Assembly: GCA_947494325.1 (NCBI GenBank)
Contig: CANLUS010000003.1
Location: 455,675 to 519,674, forward strand
Origin: an uncultured Flavobacteriaceae bacterium
Lineage (GTDB): Bacteria > Bacteroidota > Bacteroidia > Flavobacteriales > Flavobacteriaceae
Length of the DNA stretch: 64,000 nucleotides
Direction of reading: 5' to 3'
In this document: piece after piece, positions 1 through 8,121 of the stretch
Layout: each line of letters starts with the position of its first letter
Position numbering within the stretch: position 1 is the stretch's first letter
Translations under genes and position numbers: made by a program
The notes under the pieces: model-generated
Told to the model about the DNA's origin: nothing
Database searches by the model: none
The model's input: the letters and a program-made list of their open reading frames with translations, nothing else

Positions 1-997
1 AAAGTTTGCGTTCGAACAACTCAGTATTATTGATCGTTTCTTTTTGAGCCAACTCAAAATAAGGCGTATAAAATTCATCAGGAATGATTTTCATGCAACC
101 AAAATCAAGCGCAATTAAAGAATCGTCTTCGTCAACCAAAAAATTACCAGGATGAGGATCCGCATGTACTTTTTTTAAGGAGTGAATTTGAAACATATAA
201 AAATCCCATAAAGCTTGACCTAATTTATTTGCAACTTTTTCGTCAGTATTTCGTGCTGTAAATTCAGATAAATGAATACCATCCATCCAATCCATAGTAA
301 TAATTCGTTCTGAAGAGAATTCCTCATAATAAGCTGGAAATTTTATATTTTCAATGTGGGCACAAGCATTTACAATTTCCTTGCTTTGTTTAATTTCTAA
401 TAAGTAGTTTGTTTCTTCGATTAATTTATGTTCTACTTCTTTAAAGTATTTATCAGAATCAGCTCCTTTTATATTGAACATATTCATGGCAATTGGTTTT
501 ACCAATGCAAGATCTGAAGCGATGCTATCGGCTACGCCGGGATATTGAATTTTAACGGCTAATTTTTTACCATCTTTTTTAGCAACATGAACTTGACCAA
601 TGCTTGCTGCATTTACAGATGTAGCATCGAATTCATCGAAAATTTCTGTTGGAGCTTTTCCAAAATATTTTTTAAACGTTTTGAGTACCAATGGTGCCGA
701 TAAAGGTGGAACAGAAAATTGCGCTAACGAAAATTTCTCTACATAGGCTCGAGGTAAAATACTTTTTTCCATACTGAGCATCTGTGCAACTTTTAAGGCA
801 CTACCTTTCAGCTTTTTTAGCCCGTCGTAGATGTCGTCAGCATTATTTTGATCTAGCCGCTCTTTTGCTTCAGATTCAGAATTTACTAATTTATCACCGT
901 AATATTTGATGTAATTCACACCTACTTTAGCTCCCGTTTGAACTAATTTAGTGGCTCTTTGAATTTTCGAAATAGGAATTTTATCTATCGTTTTCAT
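1..997 (-). CDS. ABC1/UbiB-family atypical kinase, 3' end cut off by the window
   Basis: About 332 residues are visible from the ATG at 997; the C-terminus lies outside the window. The protein-kinase-like ABC1 (ADCK/UbiB/AarF) signature is clear: a KxGQ-like motif reading KVAQ (69-72, Gly replaced by Ala), the A-rich loop NAASIGQV (129-136), a VAIK-type lysine in AVKIQ (Lys149), the catalytic block HADPHPGN (278-285) and DFG (298-300). In the family these are ATPases or kinases linked to quinone biosynthesis and lipid homeostasis; the substrate here is unknown. It starts 5 bases after the stop of the TetR gene, so the two are probably one transcript. Confidence 0.9.
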   Translation of the reverse strand, partial: MKTIDKIPISKIQRATKLVQTGAKVGVNYIKYYGDKLVNSESEAKERLDQNNADDIYDGLKKLKGSALKVAQMLSMEKSILPRAYVEKFSLAQFSVPPLSAPLVLKTFKKYFGKAPTEIFDEFDATSVNAASIGQVHVAKKDGKKLAVKIQYPGVADSIASDLALVKPIAMNMFNIKGADSDKYFKEVEHKLIEETNYLLEIKQSKEIVNACAHIENIKFPAYYEEFSSERIITMDWMDGIHLSEFTARNTDEKVANKLGQALWDFYMFQIHSLKKVHADPHPGNFLVDEDDSLIALDFGCMKIIPDEFYTPYFELAQKETINNTELFERKL

Positions 998-1002
998 ATG
1001 TC

Positions 1003-1662
1003 TTACAATTTGAAATGCTTTTTCTCTTTCAATATAAATTTGCCCAGATCGATTACACTTTTTAATAACTTAGTATCAATAAGATGAAAAGTTGTATTGA
1101 TCGTTTTTTCTATAAACACATCTGTCTTCTCAAAAGCTTCGGAAGTATCTTCCAACCAAAACTTGAGAATAATCAATAATTGTACCCAGGCCGACTGTTG
1201 TAACGCTTTTACTTGTATATTCTCAATCGCTTGTTGACCGAGATCGATACGGTCAAGATCGAGGTTAGCGATATAGGCGATGTAACTTTTCTTAAGCTTT
1301 TTTAATTTTTTTAAAGACTTTAATCCATTAGTGTCACTTTTTAAGGCTTTTAAAACATAGGCTCTATTTGCGGTAAGGTTCTCAAAAAAAGTATAGTATA
1401 TACTGAGCACCTTGTTTTTAGAATCAAAATTTGCGTATCCCTCGTCTTCCTCTAAAGCGTTGACTGTATTAAAGAAAAAAAGATAAAATATTTCTTTTTC
1501 AAGAGATTTGAAAGAAGAGAAGTGTGCATTGAAATCTTTTTTGGTAATACTATGCTCGTCACAAAACTCATCAATTGAAGCTGGATGATATCCATTTTCT
1601 GACACGAAATCCATGAACCATGAAATAATTGAAATCTTATCTGTTTGCTGTTGTTTTGCCAT
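1003..1662 (-). CDS. TetR-family transcriptional regulator
   Basis: 219 residues. The N-terminal 50 residues have a TetR-like helix-turn-helix layout (SIDEFCDEHSITKKDFNAHF at 29-48), followed by an all-helical ligand-binding-type region with a hydrophobic C-terminal half. It is the first gene of a likely two-gene operon with the ABC1 kinase. A perfect 11-bp inverted repeat 38 bases upstream of its start is a plausible autoregulatory operator shared with the divergent fasciclin gene. Family assignment comes from residue pattern and context; the inducer is unknown. Confidence 0.75.
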   Translation of the reverse strand: MAKQQQTDKISIISWFMDFVSENGYHPASIDEFCDEHSITKKDFNAHFSSFKSLEKEIFYLFFFNTVNALEEDEGYANFDSKNKVLSIYYTFFENLTANRAYVLKALKSDTNGLKSLKKLKKLKKSYIAYIANLDLDRIDLGQQAIENIQVKALQQSAWVQLLIILKFWLEDTSEAFEKTDVFIEKTINTTFHLIDTKLLKSVIDLGKFILKEKKHFKL

Positions 1663-1699
1663 GGTATAAAGATACTACATTGCAAAGATACATATAAAG

Positions 1700-1731
1700 A
1701 AAGTTTTGTTTAATAAATTTAACAAAACTTT
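1700..1731. promoter_or_regulatory. Perfect 11-bp inverted repeat, candidate TetR operator
   Basis: AAAGTTTTGTT and AACAAAACTTT are exact complements separated by 10 AT-rich bases. The palindrome lies between the divergently transcribed TetR gene (start 1662) and fasciclin gene (start 1801), where an operator controlling both would be expected. The size fits a TetR dimer site. Binding is inferred, not shown. Confidence 0.5.
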
Positions 1732-1767
1732 AAACAAAAATATATTCCTCGTAATACCTTCTTGCTT

Positions 1768-1775
1768 TATTTTTG
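1768..1775 (+). promoter_or_regulatory. Candidate Bacteroidetes -7 box (TAnnTTTG)
   Basis: TATTTTTG matches the Bacteroidetes -7 consensus TAnnTTTG and lies 25 bases before the fasciclin ATG. A matching -33 TTTG is not evident at the expected spacing, so the call is weak. Confidence 0.3.
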
Positions 1776-1800
1776 TATCGAACTTAAACTCTATATTAAA

Positions 1801-2376
1801 ATGAAAACTAAAAAATTATTGACGATTGCAATGTTATGTTCATTAATGGTTGCTTTTGCAGCTACTAATAATAGTACAACAAAGCTACAGAAGGAAACAG
1901 ATCCAGTTGAAACTAATGTTAAGACACAAACTGCAACGATAGTTGGTGTTGCTGCAGGAAATGAAAACTTTACAACCTTGGTTGCAGCAGTGAAAGCTGC
2001 TGGCCTTGTAGAAACATTAAATGGTAATGGCCCTTTTACCGTATTTGCTCCTTTAAATTCTGCATTTGATAAGTTACCCGAAGGCACGGTAAAGGGCCTT
2101 TTAAAGCCCGAAAGCAAAAAAGCGTTGACTGCATTATTAACATATCATGTGGTCGCAGGTGAATTCAAAGCGGCTGATGTGTTAAAAGCCATAAAAGATA
2201 ATAAAGGAAGTTTCAGTATTACCACAGTACAGGGTGGTAAGTTAACTGCCTCGCTATCTGGAGCTAATGTTATTCTGACAGATGAAAACGGAAATGCTTC
2301 GAAAGTAGTATTGACAGATGTAGGAGCTTCAAATGGTGTCATTCACGCCATTGATAGTGTAGTAATGCCGAAATAA
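1801..2376 (+). CDS. Secreted fasciclin (FAS1) domain protein
   Basis: 191 residues from the ATG at 1801, chosen because it opens a good signal peptide (MKTKKLLTIAMLCSLMVAFA); an upstream in-frame ATG at 1762 would add a non-signal extension. Residues 55-190 form one FAS1 domain: FTTLVAAVKAAGL, GPFTVFAPLNSAFDKLP, the YHVV segment and the terminal NGVIHAIDSVVMP are all typical. FAS1 proteins are cell-surface adhesion-type modules. It is transcribed away from the TetR operon, with the palindrome in between. Confidence 0.92.
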   Translation: MKTKKLLTIAMLCSLMVAFAATNNSTTKLQKETDPVETNVKTQTATIVGVAAGNENFTTLVAAVKAAGLVETLNGNGPFTVFAPLNSAFDKLPEGTVKGLLKPESKKALTALLTYHVVAGEFKAADVLKAIKDNKGSFSITTVQGGKLTASLSGANVILTDENGNASKVVLTDVGASNGVIHAIDSVVMPK

Positions 2377-2409
2377 GATTTACATGTTTGGTTAGTTGGT
2401 TGCTAACTG

Positions 2410-2449
2410 CCGTTGTTTTGGAAAGGAATTTCTAATTCAACGGTTTTTT
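2410..2449 (+). terminator. Possible rho-independent terminator after the fasciclin gene
   Basis: CCGTTG (2410-2415) pairs with CAACGG (2438-2443) across a long loop and is followed by six T. It lies between two convergent genes, just downstream of the fasciclin stop. The loop is long, so the call is moderate. Confidence 0.4.
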
Positions 2450-2471
2450 GTTTAGGTCCAATTACCTTAAA

Positions 2472-3164
2472 TTATTCAAAAATGGCGACTGCTCTAACTG
2501 GAGAACCTGTTCCTCCTTTAATTTTTAAAGGAAGTCCGATAAATCGAAATCTCCCTCTACCAATCAAGAGGTGTAAATTGATCATATTTTCGTAGTGTGT
2601 AAAGCCCAATTCTCCACATATATAATGAACTTCTTTATTTGATATCTTAGGAACCCCAGGTGACATGGTTTCAACACCAAATGCGGCAATCTTTTTTTCT
2701 CCAAGCCAACGGGCGGCTTCTGCTGATACTCCGGGACCATTTCCCCATTCTTCTGTTTTAAAGTGGTTTCTATAATGATTGGTATATAGAAGAACCGTAT
2801 CTCCTTTTTTAATTTCAAAGTTTTCTTTTTCGCAGGCCTGTTTAATCTCAAATGATGTAATTAATTCTTTTAATTTTTTATGGGAGAAGTCTAGGCAAAT
2901 ACCTTCAGTGTAAAAGGTAGATAATGGCATAGTATCAATAGACTGCCCTTCGTATTGTATGGCCATATGGTTGATTGCATCAACATGTGTTCCGGTATGT
3001 TCACCTAGTTCTAATTTATGTACTGCGGGTGTTTTTTTCGTAGGATTTTTAATTCCGTTCCATTCTTCATGAGAATTGTGAATTTCCATTTTTACTTGAG
3101 GAAGATCTTTATATACTGGCATGCCCGCATAAATTTCTTGACTGAGGTCAATTATTTCTTTCAT
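2472..3164 (-). CDS. Cyclase-family metal-dependent hydrolase (kynurenine formamidase-like)
   Basis: 230 residues. The metal-binding motif HTGTHVDAINH (56-66) is the HxGTHxD signature of the cyclase family (PF04199), which includes arylformamidases and isatin hydrolase. The family binds divalent metal and hydrolyses cyclic or N-formyl amides. GVETMSPG and a final hydrophobic strand are also typical. There is no signal peptide, so it should be cytoplasmic. A VOC-domain gene lies 34 bases upstream on the same strand. The substrate cannot be told from sequence. Confidence 0.88.
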   Translation of the reverse strand: MKEIIDLSQEIYAGMPVYKDLPQVKMEIHNSHEEWNGIKNPTKKTPAVHKLELGEHTGTHVDAINHMAIQYEGQSIDTMPLSTFYTEGICLDFSHKKLKELITSFEIKQACEKENFEIKKGDTVLLYTNHYRNHFKTEEWGNGPGVSAEAARWLGEKKIAAFGVETMSPGVPKISNKEVHYICGELGFTHYENMINLHLLIGRGRFRFIGLPLKIKGGTGSPVRAVAIFE

Positions 3165-3198
3165 ATCTTATTGATTACCCTATCGGATTTTGATGATT

Positions 3199-3594
3199 CT
3201 ATTCGCTTTTAATAGGTGTACAAACTTCAATTAAAAACCCGTTGTTATCTCTTAAGTATCCAACTTTTTGTCCCCATGGTTTTTCAATGATAGGTTCATA
3301 TTCAGTTGCGCCAGAGTTGATTGCATTTTGAAAATCCGATTCGATATTTTCAGAGGTAAATGCCATTTCAATTCCGAATGGCTTTTCGTTTATATCTATT
3401 TTTTTAAACCCATTCTTAAAATTTGAATTGCCCAAATCTAATGAAGCAAATGCAATCGTAGTTTGACCCGAAATCACCTCTCCATAATCTTTTTCTGGTG
3501 ATACGAATTTAGGACTAAATCCGAAGGCATTTTCATAAAATTTAATCGATTCTGGCACATTTTCAACGTATAATATAGTATAGGCATATTTCAT
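3199..3594 (-). CDS. VOC-superfamily (glyoxalase-like) protein
   Basis: 131 residues. Two beta-alpha-beta-beta-beta halves are visible: YTILYVENVPESIKFYENAF at the start and a second half ending DNNGFLIEVCTP, the usual end of a glyoxalase/bleomycin-resistance domain. The metal ligands of true glyoxalase I are not all present, so an enzymatic role is not certain. It is probably co-transcribed with the downstream cyclase-family gene. Confidence 0.85.
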   Translation of the reverse strand: MKYAYTILYVENVPESIKFYENAFGFSPKFVSPEKDYGEVISGQTTIAFASLDLGNSNFKNGFKKIDINEKPFGIEMAFTSENIESDFQNAINSGATEYEPIIEKPWGQKVGYLRDNNGFLIEVCTPIKSE

Positions 3595-3659
3595 TTTCGA
3601 TTTGTTTTTGATATTGCGAATTTGTGTTTGTAATTATGAGGTCAAAATTATATAGGTCA

Positions 3660-4214
3660 TCACAGTGTCGTTTCACCTGTAGACTTTCGATTCTTTAAAA
3701 TTAGTATGGTGATTATGTATATTAAAACAATCGTAAATGGTATGATAATGAATCGGTACTCAGGTAGTGTATACCATACGACTAAGATTAAAACTGTCCT
3801 TACTAGTGCATGAAATATTCCAATCCAATGATTAATAATCCAAGAAAAAGGTAGCCACATTAATCCAGTCAAAATTCCAACTGTCATTGGAAGAGATGAG
3901 TAGTCAACTAGGAAAAAGGGTATTGCGATCGCATATACTAGAATGGCTTGGGCCGCTGTAAAAAGGAAAAGTTTGTCAAATTCATTTTTTGGTTTCGTTT
4001 TGTCGAGAAAATTTTCTCCTGTAAATTTTGAAAGGAATAATCCTAGATAAACGATGCTTCCGGTTCCGATAAAAATCGACCACACTGCCACAAAATCTGA
4101 AAAAAAAATCCCTACACATCCGATAACCGTCCAAACGATCAATCCAGCTAATGGAGTGGCAAGAAACTTTTGATTAGAAAATTCAATTCGCTGTTGTTCG
4201 AGCGTTCTTTTCAT
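3660..4214 (-). CDS. Integral membrane protein, DUF7010-like
   Basis: 184 residues with about five hydrophobic helices (roughly 20-45, 48-62, 85-105, 110-130, 140-172) and a basic tail KNRKS. The N-terminus MKRTLEQQRIEFSNQKFLATPLAG resembles the DUF7010 family of small membrane proteins of unknown function; this name is from memory of the family pattern. It is a separate unit on the minus strand, 140 bases downstream of the NmrA-like gene. Confidence 0.7.
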   Translation of the reverse strand: MKRTLEQQRIEFSNQKFLATPLAGLIVWTVIGCVGIFFSDFVAVWSIFIGTGSIVYLGLFLSKFTGENFLDKTKPKNEFDKLFLFTAAQAILVYAIAIPFFLVDYSSLPMTVGILTGLMWLPFSWIINHWIGIFHALVRTVLILVVWYTLPEYRFIIIPFTIVLIYIITILILKNRKSTGETTL

Positions 4215-4261
4215 CTATTTAAGTATTTTTAAATACACCAAAATTATAAGTTATTTGAATT

Positions 4262-4293
4262 ATTGCGGAAGATCATATCCGATTTTCCGCAAT
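4262..4293. repeat. Perfect 9-bp inverted repeat between operons
   Basis: ATTGCGGAA and TTCCGCAAT flank a 14-base loop in the gap between the stop of the NmrA-like gene (4355) and the start of the DUF7010-like gene (4214). There is no T-run on either side, so it is not a standard terminator; it could be an operator or an mRNA-end hairpin. Confidence 0.5.
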
Positions 4294-4354
4294 TACCGAA
4301 AGATAATAAATTGCCGTGAATTCTAACAAGAGAATTCATCTGAAATTAACGATC

Positions 4355-5200
4355 CTACTTGCTCATATTCATTTCAGATTGATTCCAGGTACCGGTTTTA
4401 GCAGTTTCTTCGGCATATTCTAAAAAAGTTTTCGCCTTTCTACCTAAAATCCGTTCAACGTCATGAACTACTTGTTGATTTTTTGGATTCGTTAAAACAT
4501 GACTAAACAAATATTCAATTAACCAAACCACATCATTTGGCATGTGCATTTTTCTCATGCCTTCGATATATTGCTCTAAAGTGATCTCATTAAAGTTTAA
4601 ATTTCTTTGACTAGTCTTAGAAATAATCTTGATAATGTCTTTAAAAGTGATTAATTCTGGGCCCGTAACTTCGACAATTTGGCCATTATATGTATCATCT
4701 AATAAAACAGTTGCTGCGACTTCAGCGATGTCATTTACATCTACAAAAGGAATTAATACATCAGACATGGGTAAGGCTACCTCACCTGATATAACTGGTT
4801 CTAAAAAGAAACTTTCACTCCAATTTTGATTGAACCATGAAGCTCTTACAATGGTATAATCAATCCCAGAATTCATGACAATATTCTCACAAGCTTCTGC
4901 TTCTATTTCTCCTTTGCCCGAAAGCAACACCATTTTTTTAACGCCTAATTCTTTGGCTAGATAGGTTAGGCTTGATATAGCTTCTTTAGCACCAGGCACT
5001 GCTAAATCTGGATAATATGTGACATACATTTTTTCAATACCATCTAAGGCACCTACCCAAGTGTCTTTATTATGCCAGTCGAAGCTTGGTGAAGCATCTC
5101 TTGATCCAATTCTAGGTTCTATTCCTTTTTTTTGTAGTTGTTCTACTACGCGACGTCCAGTTTTACCTGTGCCGCCAATAATTAAAATGTTTGTGTTCAT
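4355..5200 (-). CDS. NmrA-like NAD(P)-binding oxidoreductase
   Basis: 281 residues. The Rossmann dinucleotide motif GGTGKTG is at 9-15 after a short beta strand (NILII), and the fold continues as an atypical short-chain dehydrogenase of the NmrA type. The YxxxK catalytic pair of classical SDRs is not obvious, as in NmrA-like redox sensors and quinone reductases. It is the last gene of a four-gene unit and starts 10 bases after the stop of the DUF1772 gene. Confidence 0.88.
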   Translation of the reverse strand: MNTNILIIGGTGKTGRRVVEQLQKKGIEPRIGSRDASPSFDWHNKDTWVGALDGIEKMYVTYYPDLAVPGAKEAISSLTYLAKELGVKKMVLLSGKGEIEAEACENIVMNSGIDYTIVRASWFNQNWSESFFLEPVISGEVALPMSDVLIPFVDVNDIAEVAATVLLDDTYNGQIVEVTGPELITFKDIIKIISKTSQRNLNFNEITLEQYIEGMRKMHMPNDVVWLIEYLFSHVLTNPKNQQVVHDVERILGRKAKTFLEYAEETAKTGTWNQSEMNMSK

Positions 5201-5210
5201 AATAAGGGTT

Positions 5211-5696
5211 TTAAAATATTTTTTGAATGAATGTTGCTAGTAGTAAGAGCGTAAATGAGATCACGTTAGACACAGTTCTAATACTGTGATAATAATTCCA
5301 TCTATGTTCATAATAAACTCTAAAACTTTCTAACTCTGTTAGACCTATTTTGGAAATGTTAAGCGCATCTAATTCGTTATTTAAGGGAACATTTCCAAAG
5401 GCTGTTACGCCGAAAGTGCCAATTAAATAAACAATCGTCGATGCCAATAACAACCAACACATTGGTTTGTTTTGAAATTGTAAATATGTTGTGATAATTA
5501 GTGATAATAAACTGCCAAAAAAGACTACGAAAAATCCGGGGTTTAAAATTTCTCTATTAATATTTTGCATCGTTTCTAAATAGGTAAAATGTGTTACTTT
5601 TTTAGTGCCTGCGATGACCGAAACAGACCAAGCATAGAAAAAACCTGCTGAGAGTGCGTTTAAGAAAACTGTGATAAAAAGTGTTGAGATTTTCAT
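5211..5696 (-). CDS. DUF1772 / anthrone oxygenase-like membrane protein
   Basis: 161 residues with four hydrophobic helices. The layout, including AGFFYAWSVSVIAG in helix 1, NREILNPGFFVVFFGS before helix 2, a conserved FGNVPLNN between helices 3 and 4, and WNYYHSIRTVSN near the end, is that of DUF1772. The family contains anthrone oxygenases of polyketide pathways, but most bacterial members have no known role. Its ATG overlaps the TGA of the upstream DUF5367 gene by four bases (ATGA). Confidence 0.8.
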   Translation of the reverse strand: MKISTLFITVFLNALSAGFFYAWSVSVIAGTKKVTHFTYLETMQNINREILNPGFFVVFFGSLLSLIITTYLQFQNKPMCWLLLASTIVYLIGTFGVTAFGNVPLNNELDALNISKIGLTELESFRVYYEHRWNYYHSIRTVSNVISFTLLLLATFIQKIF

Positions 5697-6085
5697 GTCT
5701 TTATTTTTTTAGTTAGATAGTTGCCGTAGTATAATACCGTGAAATAAAATTCAACCACAAGAATGTAAAAGAATGGATCTCCAAAAAAACTGGCATGGTC
5801 TCCACCGCTAGGAATTATAAATAGAGGAACAGTAATTAAAGCATCCATGCTAACGGCTACGATTATAAATGTTAATGCTAAGTATGATGGATTCATTTGC
5901 TCCTTTTTATAGAATAAATAGGTGCCAAAACAAGCACTTGGAATAATGGCCAATGCTAGTATTATATTGGATTGACGTTCAGGGTTTTCTAAAATTGGAA
6001 TATAGTAGGATAGAAGGTAAAAGCTTACGCCTATAACCCAAACGATAAGCGCACATGCGATACTGAATAGTTTTTTACGAATCAT
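5693..6085 (-). CDS. Small membrane protein, DUF5367-like
   Basis: 130 residues with four hydrophobic segments (about 7-28, 40-57, 68-90 and 103-125). The motif PLFIIPSGGDHASFFGDPFFY before the last helix is characteristic of DUF5367 members as I recall them. Function is unknown. It overlaps the next gene by four bases and lies 89 bases after the AraC regulator, so it belongs to the same unit. Confidence 0.65.
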   Translation of the reverse strand: MIRKKLFSIACALIVWVIGVSFYLLSYYIPILENPERQSNIILALAIIPSACFGTYLFYKKEQMNPSYLALTFIIVAVSMDALITVPLFIIPSGGDHASFFGDPFFYILVVEFYFTVLYYGNYLTKKIKT

Positions 6086-6174
6086 AATTTTTTGTTTTAA
6101 TTATGAAGCAAATCTATTGCAGGTTTGAATAGTTAACTTATTCAGAAAGAAGTATGATTTATTCGAAAAGAATT

Positions 6175-7026
6175 TTAAGCTTGACTTGGTCTATAACCGA
6201 ACTTTTTCTCAAAAGCATTAGAGAAAGAGCCTAAACTATCATAACCCACAGCCCAAGCGGCTTCTTGTATAGTTTTATGATCATTCTTAATTAAGTCGTA
6301 TGCCTTTTTCAGACGTTCATTTTGTAAGTACTTAAACACCGGTACACCAAATTGGGCCTTAAACTCAATTTTTAGTTTATTGGTATTGGTTCCAATTTTA
6401 TGGGCTAATTCGGTTAACGAAGGAGGATTCTCTAGATCGGAAATTAATATTTCTTGAGCTAGATTTATTTTTTTCAATAGTGGAGCGTTTATCTCAGTTG
6501 ATTTTTGTTGAGCTAATTGTCCAAAATAATGAGAAAACAATGCAGCCATATGACTTTTATAAAACATCATTTTAAGATTACCTTCATAATTATTGTTAAA
6601 GAATTGTTCAACCAGTAAAAACATTTCTGGAGTCATATTAAATACAGTGCCCTCAACATAATGATCTTTTGGATGCACTAGTTGGTGTAAAAATTCTTCG
6701 AGAAATTGACTCTCGCCATTTGGTAATTTATCCAAGTTTCTAATGGTGGTCGTAATTACTATACATTGTAAGGGATTATTCGCAGATACATGATGCTCAA
6801 ATTCAACTTTTTCATCGGCATAGAATGATAAAACCATGCCTTTGGTATGATGGAACTCTTTGGTTTTACCATCGTATTTTACTTTTAAACTAACATCTCC
6901 TGCGCCGTAAAAAGCAATTGCAATTGCAGGTTCATCAAAAAAGCAAGAATCTATTAAAGTACTATCGGTAGAAGCCTCTTCTAATAAAATAGTACAATCG
7001 TTTATATCTATTATTTCTCGATTCAT
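6175..7026 (-). CDS. AraC-family transcriptional regulator
   Basis: 283 residues. The C-terminal 95 residues hold the two helix-turn-helix units of the AraC family: SLTELAHKIGTNTNKLKIEF, then IQEAAWAVGYDSLGSFSNAF, ending FGYRPSQA. The N-terminal part is a divergent sensing domain. It directly precedes the DUF5367-DUF1772-NmrA genes and is therefore their likely regulator. The helix 'VGYDSLGSFSNAFEKKFGYRP' region identifies the family firmly. Confidence 0.92.
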   Translation of the reverse strand: MNREIIDINDCTILLEEASTDSTLIDSCFFDEPAIAIAFYGAGDVSLKVKYDGKTKEFHHTKGMVLSFYADEKVEFEHHVSANNPLQCIVITTTIRNLDKLPNGESQFLEEFLHQLVHPKDHYVEGTVFNMTPEMFLLVEQFFNNNYEGNLKMMFYKSHMAALFSHYFGQLAQQKSTEINAPLLKKINLAQEILISDLENPPSLTELAHKIGTNTNKLKIEFKAQFGVPVFKYLQNERLKKAYDLIKNDHKTIQEAAWAVGYDSLGSFSNAFEKKFGYRPSQA

Positions 7027-7044
7027 AATCTTAGTGTTATTGTT

Positions 7045-7521
7045 TTAAGGAAAATCCTTTGCTAGTTTTCTACGCTCTAAAAATTCTTCTAAAGTTTCCC
7101 AAATTGCAGGTAAATAGTTAAAGCTCGCACCATATTGAAATGTTACCATTTCACCTGAATCTAGCTCTTCTGCACCTAATAAGTAATGTGTATCTCCAAC
7201 ATGATAACTAAAAAATTTTTTCGCCGAACTAAAAATGATCGTATCTCCGACGTTGTATTTTTTAAGAATTGTTTTATCACTTTTAAAGGCCTCTTCGGAA
7301 GATGCATCAATATAATATTCGCTAAATCTATTTAAATTTTTGCTATTTCGTTTTAAAGCTGAAGGTTGTTTAACTAAAAAAGGTTTGTTTAAATAATGTT
7401 TAAAGGGTAGGTCTTGGGAAATATCTGTTGTTGCTGAATAAGCTATAAACCAAAAGAATAAACCAATAACTACAATTGTAATACTTAGCAGGATCCTTAC
7501 AATTATTACAGATTTTTTCAT
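7045..7521 (-). CDS. Hypothetical single-pass membrane protein
   Basis: 158 residues, with one N-terminal membrane helix (about 5-29) that may be an uncleaved signal anchor, followed by a soluble domain of mixed beta content with two related stretches (SSAKKFFSYHVGDTHYLLG, SGEMVTFQYGASFNYLP). I do not recognise the family. It lies 18 bases upstream of the AraC gene and may lead that operon. Confidence 0.7.
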   Translation of the reverse strand: MKKSVIIVRILLSITIVVIGLFFWFIAYSATTDISQDLPFKHYLNKPFLVKQPSALKRNSKNLNRFSEYYIDASSEEAFKSDKTILKKYNVGDTIIFSSAKKFFSYHVGDTHYLLGAEELDSGEMVTFQYGASFNYLPAIWETLEEFLERRKLAKDFP

Positions 7522-8121
7522 TTTTTCTTACAGTATTTTGGATGAAATAGGTTCGTTATTTTAGATCAATGACCTTATTAAAATGTTGTTAGATAATTAT
7601 TTAATAATAAAGAAATTAATACTGTTGTTTGAGCTATTGTTTCTGGCACCTCTGGCACGACTAATTTAACCAAATGAAATCAAATTATAAGAAATATACA
7701 CTACTTTTTATGTCATATGAATATAGGTAATTGACAATACCTGTTATGAAAAGCTATTGCATATTTAGATAATCTAGGTTATAGTTTAGCAATTGAATTT
7801 CTCACCATTTTCCATGTCTTGGAATTACAATTTACTTTTGCATAATTGTCAGTGTTAAAAATTGAATTGTGGTTGAACGTGCAAGGACGCTTTTGTCAGG
7901 TTGCAGGTAAGTTGCCGATGTGTGGTTTGTGTTGTTATAGACCGAACTTAGTAAAAATGTAGAAAAGGCATTAGGTTTTACAATAAAGTCTAGAAAACTA
8001 TTTATTCGATATGAACTATACAGACCGTTATGGACTGAATTGCTTAATTTTAAAAGTAAAACAGACTACCTAAAATTTAAGTAGCCTGTTTTGGATAATT
8101 AATACGCTATTACCTATTTAA
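7522..8121. other. 600-bp region without a convincing gene
   Basis: This gap lies between two minus-strand units. It contains the downstream terminator hairpin at 8058-8092 and, on the plus strand, a start-less 47-codon open frame (7941-8084) with protein-like composition (..YELYRPLWTELLNF..), possibly the tail of a decayed gene. No cassette-type site is recognisable here. Confidence 0.5.
8058..8092 (-). terminator. Rho-independent terminator for the four-domain lipoprotein gene
   Basis: AAAACAGACTAC pairs with GTAGCCTGTTTT with one mismatch around an 11-base loop. On the minus strand it begins 30 bases after the lipoprotein stop and runs into TTTTACTTTTAAAA. Stem quality and position fit a terminator. 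Confidence 0.7.
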
